64,000 nt of DNA from contig JAJECO010000009.1 in the NCBI GenBank assembly GCA_022822005.1, positions 1-64,000 of the forward strand, in the 5' to 3' direction. Of this stretch, positions 56,946 through 64,000 are shown in pieces. The notes below the pieces were generated by a model. The model was not told the origin of the DNA. It was given only the letters and a program-made list of their open reading frames with translations, and ran no database searches. A program made the position numbers and the translations under genes. Source of the stretch: Candidatus Poribacteria bacterium (GTDB lineage Bacteria; Poribacteria; WGA-4E; PCPOR2b). Numbering within the stretch: the first letter of the stretch is position 1; the number at the start of each line of letters is the position of its first letter.

Positions 56946-58393
56946 GAGTGCGTATTCTCCATGCTGTGCGGAACTTCACTTTTCTCCGGTATGGTTTCAA
57001 GTTCGGCAAGTACGGTTTCTTCTGAACGCCAATCTTCGCGAAAAATTGCATTGATTCGTTCATAGATTGATGCTCGCCGACTCATGCCGTGGAATTGCCG
57101 CTCAGTATCCAGTAGCTTTGCCACAAGCTCAACAGGAATTCCCGCATCACTACATAGCAATTCCAAAATCGCTTTATCAGATGCTGTGAACGTTCCAAAA
57201 TCATCCGCTACCCAGTCCCGGTCCTCACCTATAACTTCCCGGTAAATCCGCGGCACGGAATCTTCCCAGTCTTGATGTTCTGTCCGCCAGACCCGACGAA
57301 TTTCCTCAAGCTCACCCAGCGTAATGAGTTCAATATTTGGATCAGGACCATCTTGACGGACCGCTTGTTGAGTTTCAAGGAGTTCCTTTAGGATTTGTTT
57401 TCGAAATTCCATTTTGTAGGGACCACGAACCAACTTCCCGTTGTCTATCGTGATTGCTCCTTGTCGACGACGATGCTCGCGAATTTTGGCCTTCTTCTCA
57501 GGATCTTGTGTTTCCGCGAGGAAGTCTCGAAATTCAAGTAGTGGCAGCATCCAATCCTGACCTTTATCAATCATCGCCTCCATTGACTTGTCTTTCGTAA
57601 CGACTGTGCACGTCCAGCAACCGAATCGACTGTTACCACAAGATGGTGTTGTTTCATCAATAACCAACGGGCATTCTCCCGCGTTTGAATTGCGATAAAG
57701 TGCAAATAGTTCCCTGTTATTACTACCCCAGGGCGAAGGCACTTGAAGTAAATAGACCCAGACATCATTCATACTAAAATCAACGATTGGGGTGTATACA
57801 AAGGCGTTGGGCAGCGATGTATGCCGAGCAAGGAGAGAGTCTTCTTGTTGATACAGTTTCAATACTTGGTCGCGTGTCGTGCTCTCGCCCCTCCGCACAC
57901 CGAGAATCAAAATGACCTCGCCATGTTCGGAGATTTTGTCAAATATAAATTGATTGGCTGGCTTAATCTTCATCCGATCGGTACACCAACGAAATCTCGT
58001 GGAAGGTGTGGGATAGCCCTTGCCGATGAGATTTACCCAAAATGTCTCGTCTATTTTTGGTGTAACAATATGAGTCTGAAACGGCATCCCTGATTTTTGG
58101 GCAGCTCGTTTAATTCGTTCCAAAGTGCCTGTGATATAATCCACAATCATAGGCGTTTCGACCAGCGTATCGGACGTAATGACGTAAACCGGCTTTTGGC
58201 GTTGCTCTGGTGGAAGTTCTGCGAGCGCGTACCACACCAACTGAAGCGCGGTTGTCGAATCCTTACCCCCACTGTAACCAACGACCCACGGACGAGAATC
58301 GGCAAGATACACCTGTTGGATTTCTTGGTGAATTTCTGATGTTGTACGGGAATCAAAAATCGAATACGCTTTTTCGTCGATTACTTTGGTCAT
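56942..58393 (-). CDS. dndC: DNA sulfur modification protein DndC (PAPS-reductase-like)
   Basis: A 483-residue ATP pyrophosphatase that activates the DNA backbone for sulfur transfer. The PP-loop SGGKDS is at residues 41-46, CTDRMKI and GVRRGES follow, and the cluster region reads C-P-L-V then SCGNSRFGCWTC, giving four cysteines for a [4Fe-4S] centre as in known DndC. The start at 58393 is fixed by AAGGAG ten bases ahead. An ATG 21 bases upstream lies over that site. It is the first gene of the island, behind a promoter at 58436-58464. Confidence 0.96.
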   Translation of the reverse strand: MTKVIDEKAYSIFDSRTTSEIHQEIQQVYLADSRPWVVGYSGGKDSTTALQLVWYALAELPPEQRQKPVYVITSDTLVETPMIVDYITGTLERIKRAAQKSGMPFQTHIVTPKIDETFWVNLIGKGYPTPSTRFRWCTDRMKIKPANQFIFDKISEHGEVILILGVRRGESTTRDQVLKLYQQEDSLLARHTSLPNAFVYTPIVDFSMNDVWVYLLQVPSPWGSNNRELFALYRNSNAGECPLVIDETTPSCGNSRFGCWTCTVVTKDKSMEAMIDKGQDWMLPLLEFRDFLAETQDPEKKAKIREHRRRQGAITIDNGKLVRGPYKMEFRKQILKELLETQQAVRQDGPDPNIELITLGELEEIRRVWRTEHQDWEDSVPRIYREVIGEDRDWVADDFGTFTASDKAILELLCSDAGIPVELVAKLLDTERQFHGMSRRASIYERINAIFREDWRSEETVLAELETIPEKSEVPHSMENTHS

Positions 58394-58435
58394 TACAATA
58401 GATCTCCTTGACATTGATTCTTCTTGATATTGTTC

Positions 58436-58464
58436 AGTATAGCAAAAAGCAGATCATAGATCAA
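58436..58464 (-). promoter_or_regulatory. promoter of the dnd operon
   Basis: On the minus strand TTGATC (58459-58464), a 17-base spacer and TATACT (58436-58441) lie 43 bases before the dndC ATG. This fits a sigma70-type promoter. No inverted operator repeat is apparent next to it. Confidence 0.65.
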
Positions 58465-58512
58465 GAGGATTCCTCTCCATATGTTTTTAACGCTGGTTCT
58501 TTCAAAACTAAC

Positions 58513-58541
58513 TTGAAAATCTCTATAAGATGGGTTACTAT
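58513..58541 (+). promoter_or_regulatory. promoter candidate for sulfite oxidase-like gene
   Basis: TTGAAA (58513-58518), a 17-base spacer and TACTAT (58536-58541) point to the plus strand. The leader to the ATG at 58658 is about 110 bases. It faces away from the dnd promoter; their -35 boxes are 48 bases apart. Confidence 0.5.
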
Positions 58542-58657
58542 GAACATCGAATTTATTCGTTTTGGATACCATTTTCCTTTCACAATACCTTTCGACTGAA
58601 ACTTTACTTTTGTGTCGATAATAGGTGTGCAAAAAGAGTATAGGTGGAAGTAGGGCG

Positions 58658-59926
58658 ATGGAACAAAAGCGCGTTTCTACAAACAGTCTTGAAATTGTTC
58701 GATCCTCCCGGCGGCACTTCCTTGCAACAATAGGCAAAGGGGCTGCGCTCGCCGGTTTGGGGATCTTCGGTGCCGGTTCCGATGCTGCCGTGAAAGGTCT
58801 GTTTGGCAGAGGACTCATTCCCGCTGCGTGGGGTGAAGCCGAACAAAATTTGCTCCCCAAGCCGGACATGCTCGTCCACTCAGAGAATCCCTTTAACGGT
58901 GAATTCCCCCCGCATCTGCTTGACGACGATATTACCCCCACAGCCCGACACTTCGTCCGCAATAACAGTGGCATCCCAGAACACGCCAAGAGCAGAGGCC
59001 TACACGATTGGAAGTTGACAGTTGATGGCGAAGTGCATAAAGAACTTTCGCTCTCGATAGACGACCTGACCCGTTTCCCGCAAGTAACTATGCAAGCCGT
59101 GGTAGAATGTGCCGGGAACGGCAGAAGTCTGTTCACGCCAAAAGTTGACGGGACGCCGTGGATTCGTGGTGCGGTTGGCTGCAGCGAATGGACCGGGGTG
59201 CGCCTGCGCGATGTCCTGAAGGCCGCGGGCTTAAAAGAAACCGCTGTCTACACCGGCAACTACGGTGCAGACCTACCAATCAGTTCAGGAGAACCATTTT
59301 CGCGAGGCATTCCGATTGAGAAGGCGATGGACGAGCACACCCTAATTGCCCTCAAGATGAACGGAGAGGATCTGCCTGCAGCGCACGGATTTCCCGCAAG
59401 ATTGATTGTACCGGGTTGGATCGGCAGTGCGATGCAGAAGTGGCTCAACCGCATTTGGATCCGAGATCAAGTTCACGACTCCGAAAAAATGAGCGGATAT
59501 TCCTATCGTATACCGGCATATCCACCGGCGCCGGGGGACAAACCCCCAGAAAACGACATGGTAATCGCCACATCGGGAACCATTAAGTCGCTCATCACCA
59601 AACCTCAATCGAAAACATCCGTCAAAATAGGTGCTCCCGTTAAGGTAAGAGGTCACGCTTGGGCGGGCGAGAACAAGGTCGATAAAGTCTACATTTCCAC
59701 GGACTTCGGTATCCGGTGGCAAGAGACCCGATTGATCCAACCGGCGCATCGGTACGCTTGGTATCACTGGGAAACCGAAATCGCCTTTGGGAACAGAGGA
59801 TACTACGAAATATGGGCACGAGCGTTTGACGATAAAGGCAACGCCCAACCCTTCAGCCAACCGTGGAATCCCAAAGGATACCTCGGTAACATCATTCATA
59901 GAGTTCCCGTTATGATCACCGCATAA
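58658..59926 (+). CDS. Tat-exported sulfite oxidase-family molybdoenzyme
   Basis: A 422-residue enzyme. A twin-arginine signal SSRRHFL (Arg18-Arg19) is followed by a small hydrophobic stretch, which means export of a folded cofactor protein. The molybdopterin domain has the Mo-binding Cys141 in VVECAGNGRS and APLPF-like GFPARLIVPGWIG. The C-terminal Mo-co dimerisation domain has VRGHAWAGENKVDKVYIS. The family includes sulfite oxidases and YedY/MsrP-type enzymes. There is no heme domain. It lies beside dndC, but a link to DNA sulfur chemistry is not shown. Confidence 0.9.
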   Translation: MEQKRVSTNSLEIVRSSRRHFLATIGKGAALAGLGIFGAGSDAAVKGLFGRGLIPAAWGEAEQNLLPKPDMLVHSENPFNGEFPPHLLDDDITPTARHFVRNNSGIPEHAKSRGLHDWKLTVDGEVHKELSLSIDDLTRFPQVTMQAVVECAGNGRSLFTPKVDGTPWIRGAVGCSEWTGVRLRDVLKAAGLKETAVYTGNYGADLPISSGEPFSRGIPIEKAMDEHTLIALKMNGEDLPAAHGFPARLIVPGWIGSAMQKWLNRIWIRDQVHDSEKMSGYSYRIPAYPPAPGDKPPENDMVIATSGTIKSLITKPQSKTSVKIGAPVKVRGHAWAGENKVDKVYISTDFGIRWQETRLIQPAHRYAWYHWETEIAFGNRGYYEIWARAFDDKGNAQPFSQPWNPKGYLGNIIHRVPVMITA

Positions 59927-59974
59927 GCGTAAATCTGCTATATTTTGAATGTCGCTCAAGTTAAGAAATGGTAA

Positions 59975-60015
59975 AACAGAAACCGAGTTTTTTTCTTGAA
60001 AACTCGGTTTCTGTT
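59975..60015. repeat. long perfect CCGAGTTTT hairpin
   Basis: AACAGAAACCGAGTTTT and its inverted copy AAAACTCGGTTTCTGTT, 17 bases each, are separated by seven bases. Shorter copies are at 6706-6739 and 41645-41677. It is between the oxidase and the cysteine desulfurase and could end transcription, although it is a dispersed element. Confidence 0.8.
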
Positions 60016-60073
60016 CGTGCTTAGCTATTTCTTTTTACATGAGCCTTGGAGGTTTGCAAGGAGATGAACAGCA

Positions 60074-61294
60074 ATGCCACAACCAATCTACATGGACAGC
60101 CACGCCACCACACCCATCGATCCACGGGTGCTGGAGGCGATGATGCCGTACCTGACAGATCATTTCGGGAACGCTGCCAGTAGCACGCACCTATTCGGGG
60201 AGTATGCAAAGAATGCGGTGGACGCTGCACGCGGTCAGGTCGCGGATCTAATCGGCTGTTCAGAGGAGGAAGTTATATTCACCAGCGGCGCGACGGAATC
60301 GGATAATCTCGCAGTCAAGGGAGCTGCTTACCAATACAGAGATCGTGGAAATCATATCATCACCAGTGTCGTCGAGCACCACGCAGTTTTAGATTCGTGT
60401 AAGGCATTAGAGGAATCGGGGTTCGATGTAACCTATCTCCCCGTGGACAAATATGGAATGGTTCATCCGCAGCAGGTCGAAGACGCTATCACAGACCAGA
60501 CCGTCCTGATTAGCCTCATTTACGTTAACGGCGAAGTCGGAACCATCAACCCCATTGCGGGAGTGGGCGAAATCGCGGAGAAATATGGTATACTTTTTCA
60601 TTCCGATGCGACGCAAGGGATCGGCAAAGTTGAATCGGAGGTCGATGAACTGAAAGTGGATCTGATGTCGTTCACCGCCCACAAGATGTACGGTCCCAAA
60701 GGGATCGGTGCCCTCTACGTCCGAAAGAAAGACCCACCGATCCAACTGTATCCACTGCTACACGGCGGCGGTCAGGAGAATAACATCAGATCGGGGACGC
60801 TTAATGTTCCCGGTATCGTCGGTTTCGGAGCAGCCTGCGAGCTCTGCAAGGGTGGGATGGAGGGAGAAGCGAGACAAATTACCGTACTACGCGAACAACT
60901 TTATCACGGACTATCCAAACGAATTGATCTCATCCACCTCAACGGGCATCCGACACAACGCCTCCCCGGCAACCTCAACCTTAGCTTCGAGTTTGTCGAA
61001 AGCCAGTCGGTTCTGTTAGGCTTAAAGGATATAGCGCTTTCATCGGGGTCCGCATGCAACTCCGACTCTGTTGAACCCTCCTATGTTTTGCGTGCAATGG
61101 GTATTAAAGATGAACTTGCCCTCGGTGCCATCCGGTTTGGATTGGGACGCCACAATACAGAAGCGGAGGTTGCCACGGTTGTCGAACGTGTTGCAGCGCA
61201 GGTCGATCGGTTGCGTGAAATGTCCCCGCTCTACGAGATGGCGCAGGGCGGAAATTACGAAGTAGCAATACCAGCAAATGGAGAGACATCATGA
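60074..61294 (+). CDS. iscS: group I cysteine desulfurase (IscS/NifS-like)
   Basis: A 406-residue PLP enzyme that removes sulfur from cysteine as a persulfide. The PLP lysine is Lys204 in [10 protein letters not shown], and the persulfide cysteine is Cys328 in [21 protein letters not shown], the long flexible loop of group I enzymes. AAGGAG at 60057-60062 supports the start. It overlaps an Mrp ATPase gene, so an iron-sulfur role is plausible. Being 1.7 kb from dndC, it could also feed the phosphorothioation system, as DndA/IscS does elsewhere. No iscU or iscA is next to it. Confidence 0.93.
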   Translation: MPQPIYMDSHATTPIDPRVLEAMMPYLTDHFGNAASSTHLFGEYAKNAVDAARGQVADLIGCSEEEVIFTSGATESDNLAVKGAAYQYRDRGNHIITSVVEHHAVLDSCKALEESGFDVTYLPVDKYGMVHPQQVEDAITDQTVLISLIYVNGEVGTINPIAGVGEIAEKYGILFHSDATQGIGKVESEVDELKVDLMSFTAHKMYGPKGIGALYVRKKDPPIQLYPLLHGGGQENNIRSGTLNVPGIVGFGAACELCKGGMEGEARQITVLREQLYHGLSKRIDLIHLNGHPTQRLPGNLNLSFEFVESQSVLLGLKDIALSSGSACNSDSVEPSYVLRAMGIKDELALGAIRFGLGRHNTEAEVATVVERVAAQVDRLREMSPLYEMAQGGNYEVAIPANGETS

Positions 61295-62247
61295 ACTTGT
61301 TCAAAAAAGACAAGAAGACAGAATCAAAAGATCCAGAGTCAGCCAAGCCGCGTATGGCAAGCCATCCAGAACTTAAAATGGCAGATACGCCGCCGACCGG
61401 CAGACCCACCGCCCCACAGATGGGGACGCCGCCCCAAGGGCAACCACAAAATATCCTCATCCCAAACGTTAAGTCCAAGATTGCTGTGGCGAGTGGAAAG
61501 GGCGGTGTAGGCAAGTCAACGGTTGCTACCAATCTGGCAATCGCTCTGGCACAAGATGGAGCACAGGTCGGACTGATGGATGCAGACGCTTACGGTCCCA
61601 GTATCCCAACCATGATGGGGGCAAAAGAACAGCCACAAACCAGCCCAGAAAAGAAACTCATCCCAATTGTCCGGCACGGCATCAAGCTGATGTCCATCGG
61701 CTTCCTTGTCCCCGATGAACAGGCACTGATTTGGCGAGGACCCATGCTGCACAGCGCAGTTCGCCAATTTCTGAGCGATGTCATCTGGGGTGAACTCGAC
61801 TATCTCATCATCGATCTGCCCCCCGGCACAGGGGATGTGGCTCTCTCTTTAACGCAATCGATCCCGCTTACGGGCGGCGTCATCGTGACGACGCCGCAAG
61901 ATGTCGCGCTCGCTGATGTCCGACGTGGTGCCGCCATGTTTGACAAATTGGGAGTGCCAATTCTGGGTGTCGTCGAAAACATGAGCTATTTTGCGTGTCC
62001 CCACTGCGGGGAAAGGACGGATATCTTCCGCAGGGATGGCGGAGTCAAAACGAGTGAAAAGCTCGACACTCGATTCTTAGGTGAGATTCCCCTTGACGCC
62101 GAAGTCTGTACCGCCGGCGATCTCGGCGTACCCATTGTCGCATCTCATCCCGATTCACCACAATCCCAAGCGTTCCGTCATGTCTCGCACCAACTTGTCG
62201 AAGTTCTCGGCGAGGAAGATTCAGACGACGAATTGAAGATTATTTAA
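61291..62247 (+). CDS. mrp: Mrp/ApbC-type iron-sulfur carrier ATPase
   Basis: A 318-residue P-loop ATPase with the deviant Walker [13 protein letters not shown] (about residues 66-77), [24 protein letters not shown] and the metal-binding CPHC in FACPHCGER. Mrp/ApbC proteins carry [4Fe-4S] clusters to target enzymes. It lacks the MIP18 (DUF59) domain of longer Mrp proteins and instead has 60 residues rich in Pro, Lys and Gln at the N-terminus. It overlaps the desulfurase stop by four bases (ATGA). Confidence 0.92.
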   Translation: MNLFKKDKKTESKDPESAKPRMASHPELKMADTPPTGRPTAPQMGTPPQGQPQNILIPNVKSKIAVASGKGGVGKSTVATNLAIALAQDGAQVGLMDADAYGPSIPTMMGAKEQPQTSPEKKLIPIVRHGIKLMSIGFLVPDEQALIWRGPMLHSAVRQFLSDVIWGELDYLIIDLPPGTGDVALSLTQSIPLTGGVIVTTPQDVALADVRRGAAMFDKLGVPILGVVENMSYFACPHCGERTDIFRRDGGVKTSEKLDTRFLGEIPLDAEVCTAGDLGVPIVASHPDSPQSQAFRHVSHQLVEVLGEEDSDDELKII

Positions 62248-62342
62248 CCTTTGGTGCGAGTTCGTGAGGATATTGAGTTCATGGGCTCATTAGCTCATTA
62301 ATGCACCAACTGTTTTCACGCTTCACGTATGAGGTATTTCCG

Positions 62343-63752
62343 ATGAAAGAAAATGACCCACTCATTTCCGAACTTGCAAATATCGTTGGCTCAGAACATG
62401 TGATCACCGATCCCACTTCACTCTCCGTCTATGAATGTGATGGCGCAACTGTATTCAAAGCTCTCCCCGATGTCGTTGTCTTCCCGACAACCCCACAAGA
62501 GATTTCGGCGATAGTCAAACTCGCAAATAAGCACAATGTTCCCTTCGTTGCGCGGGGTGCGGGGACCGGCCTGAGTGGCGGTATGTTGACCGTCAACGGT
62601 GGCATCATTATTGCCCTAAACCGAATGAATCGTATCCTTGAGATCGATATAGCGAACCAACAGGCGGTAGTAGAACCGGGGGTTGTAAACCTTTGGCTGA
62701 CACAAGCCGTTCAAGATGATGGGTACTACTATGCACCGGACCCCTCAAGCCAGCAAGCTTGTAGTATTGGCGGAAACATCGCTGAAAACTCCGGTGGGCC
62801 ACACACCCTCAAATATGGCGTCACCTCAAATCACGTTTTGGGTTTAGAGGTGGTGTTGACCGATGGCGAGATTGTCGAATTCGGTGGTGCTGTTGAAGAA
62901 ACACCCGGCTACGACATCCGGGGCGTCATGATCGGATCTGAGGGGACCTTCGGCATCGTGACAAAGGCGGTCGTCCGGCTCTTACGCAAGCCAGAGGGTT
63001 ATCAAACCCTACTCGGTGTATTTGAGACAATCGATGATGCGTCTAACGTGGTATCCAGTATCATTGCCCAAGGTATTATCCCCGCTGCACTGGAGATGAT
63101 GGATCACTTTGTTATCAAAGCGGTCGAGGAGGCATTCCACTGGGGATTTCCACTTGATGCCGGTGCTGTTCTCATCGTTGAGTTGGACGGCATAAAAGCC
63201 GGAATGCAGGGGCAAGCAGAGCAGATAACTGAAATCTTCAATGAGAACAACTGCCGCGAAACCCGCTACGCCAAAGATGAAGAGGATCGACAGCAAATCT
63301 GGAAATCACGTAAAAGTGCTTTCGGATCGTTTGGACGGCTTGCACCCAATTACATCACACAGGATGGTGTGGTGCCTCGTACGCAGCTTCCTAAAGTGCT
63401 CAGAAGAATCGCGGAGATTTCTGAGAAATACGATATCCCGATCGCCAACGTATTTCATGCCGGCGATGGAAATATCCACCCAATCGTCCTATTTGATGAA
63501 CGCGATGAAGATCAATGCGAGCGAGTTGAGGCAGTCAATATGGAGATTCTTCGCGCTTGTGCAGAGGCTGGCGGAACAATCACAGGCGAACACGGTATCG
63601 GGGTCGAAAAGATGGACTATATGCCGCTGATTTTCAGTCCTGAAGATCTGGCGGTGATGGCGACTGTCAAAGATATCTTCAATCCGTCGGGGTTGTGCAA
63701 TCCCGGGAAAATATTCCCAACCGCCGAGTCATACGCAAAACTGGGACTATAA
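62343..63752 (+). CDS. FAD-linked oxidase, GlcD/D-lactate dehydrogenase type
   Basis: A 469-residue flavoprotein of the VAO/PCMH fold. The FAD domain has GAGTGLSGGMLTVNGG and QACSIGGNIAENSGGP. The C-terminal FAD-oxidase_C domain has NVFHAGDGNIHPIV and ends with GTITGEHGIGVEKM and NPSGLCNPGKIFP. It oxidises glycolate or D-lactate. The start at 62343 (MKENDP) is preferred, with TGAGG ahead; an in-frame ATG at 62301 is possible. A possible next gene begins at 63948. Confidence 0.9.
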   Translation: MKENDPLISELANIVGSEHVITDPTSLSVYECDGATVFKALPDVVVFPTTPQEISAIVKLANKHNVPFVARGAGTGLSGGMLTVNGGIIIALNRMNRILEIDIANQQAVVEPGVVNLWLTQAVQDDGYYYAPDPSSQQACSIGGNIAENSGGPHTLKYGVTSNHVLGLEVVLTDGEIVEFGGAVEETPGYDIRGVMIGSEGTFGIVTKAVVRLLRKPEGYQTLLGVFETIDDASNVVSSIIAQGIIPAALEMMDHFVIKAVEEAFHWGFPLDAGAVLIVELDGIKAGMQGQAEQITEIFNENNCRETRYAKDEEDRQQIWKSRKSAFGSFGRLAPNYITQDGVVPRTQLPKVLRRIAEISEKYDIPIANVFHAGDGNIHPIVLFDERDEDQCERVEAVNMEILRACAEAGGTITGEHGIGVEKMDYMPLIFSPEDLAVMATVKDIFNPSGLCNPGKIFPTAESYAKLGL

Positions 63753-63947
63753 GGATGTCCCAATCAAGCTTTCCGCACGTCACGTCAGTCAAAATGTGAC
63801 GCCTCGATTAGTAATGAGAATGTTGGACGCTTTCATGAGCGGTCACTAAGACCGGGAAAAGTAGGCGTGTACGGAAAATCTCAGGGCGGAGATAGCAGCC
63901 CTGCAATTGTGAAATTTGATAGTTTTGGGATTGAGTAACTTACGGAT

Positions 63948-64000
63948 ATGTCTAACTCAAATCAGCTACATGAGAATCTGGTTCAAATTGTTGACGAAGC
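63948..64000 (+). CDS. partial gene cut by the window end
   Basis: An open frame starts ATG at 63948 and reads MSNSNQLHENLVQIVDEA before the window stops. Being behind a GlcD-type gene, it could be the FAD-binding GlcE or another glycolate oxidase subunit, but the 17 complete codons are too few to assign. The 195 bases between the two genes contain no recognised structure. Confidence 0.4.
   Translation, partial: MSNSNQLHENLVQIVDE

Noticed and set aside
63753-63947. A structured RNA or riboswitch before the last partial gene
   Set aside because: Several short G/C-rich stretches are present, but I see no conserved riboswitch core or clear stems.

Overview
The window is a dense bacterial chromosome segment. 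It encodes housekeeping functions (queC, nadD, yacG, yqeK, rsfS, argS, a pyruvate dehydrogenase-type E1/E2 cluster, iscS-like and mrp-like genes), an envelope polysaccharide locus, many Gfo/Idh, SDR and hydrolase genes of carbohydrate catabolism, and a DNA phosphorothioation island. There are no rRNA genes and I recognised no tRNA. The set of genes (CBM9-like and DUF5916 proteins, DUF4159, HTTM, sulfotransferase, many Gfo/Idh) and the gaps filled with short GC-rich palindromic repeats suggest an uncultured Gram-negative lineage of the Poribacteria/Latescibacteria kind. That placement is inference from gene style; no phylogenetic marker was compared.

Layout. 1-5.0 kb: a secreted FG-GAP protein, a GT1-type glycosyltransferase, queC and a D-2-hydroxyacid dehydrogenase. 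5.0-17.1 kb: a plus-strand surface glycan cluster. It holds a WbpB/WbpD/WbpE-like trio for amino-sugar synthesis, an SDR epimerase, an asparagine synthase-like amidotransferase, an unknown Rossmann protein, a methyltransferase, a sulfotransferase, a GT-C-like membrane protein and a Wzx-like flippase, with several ATGA overlaps. 17.1-22.7 kb: nadD, yacG, yqeK, an HTTM membrane protein, rsfS, argS. 22.7-30.0 kb: a DCC-family protein, a galactonate dehydratase-like enolase, a CBM9-like protein, a CocE-type hydrolase, an SGNH-like protein and a DUF4159 protein with a TonB-like N-terminus. 30.0-35.4 kb (minus strand): E1alpha-E1beta-E2 genes with a clear promoter, then a large unknown protein. 35.7-47.2 kb: an amidohydrolase, RmuC with internal repeats, a DUF5916-type outer membrane protein, and a run of hydrolase, Gfo/Idh and SDR genes.

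47.5-58.4 kb (minus strand) is the most interesting part. It reads dndC-dndD-dndE, then a SNF2-type helicase, two translationally coupled ParB-like genes, a metallo-beta-lactamase/beta-CASP-like hydrolase, a GHKL ATPase and an unknown protein. The first three make DNA phosphorothioate modification. The six downstream genes are a candidate interference module in place of DndFGH, which is absent. A sigma70-like promoter (TTGATC-17-TATACT) precedes dndC. Facing it is a Tat-exported sulfite oxidase-like gene with its own promoter, followed by a group I cysteine desulfurase that could supply sulfur in place of DndA, an Mrp ATPase and a GlcD-type flavoprotein.

Gaps hold a mosaic of short repeats: inverted-repeat elements ending in AGGACTTACRCA, CCGAGTTTT hairpins, GCCCCRGMGGGGC elements and ATCGGGGAT elements. 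One repeat has entered the 3' end of a coding sequence.
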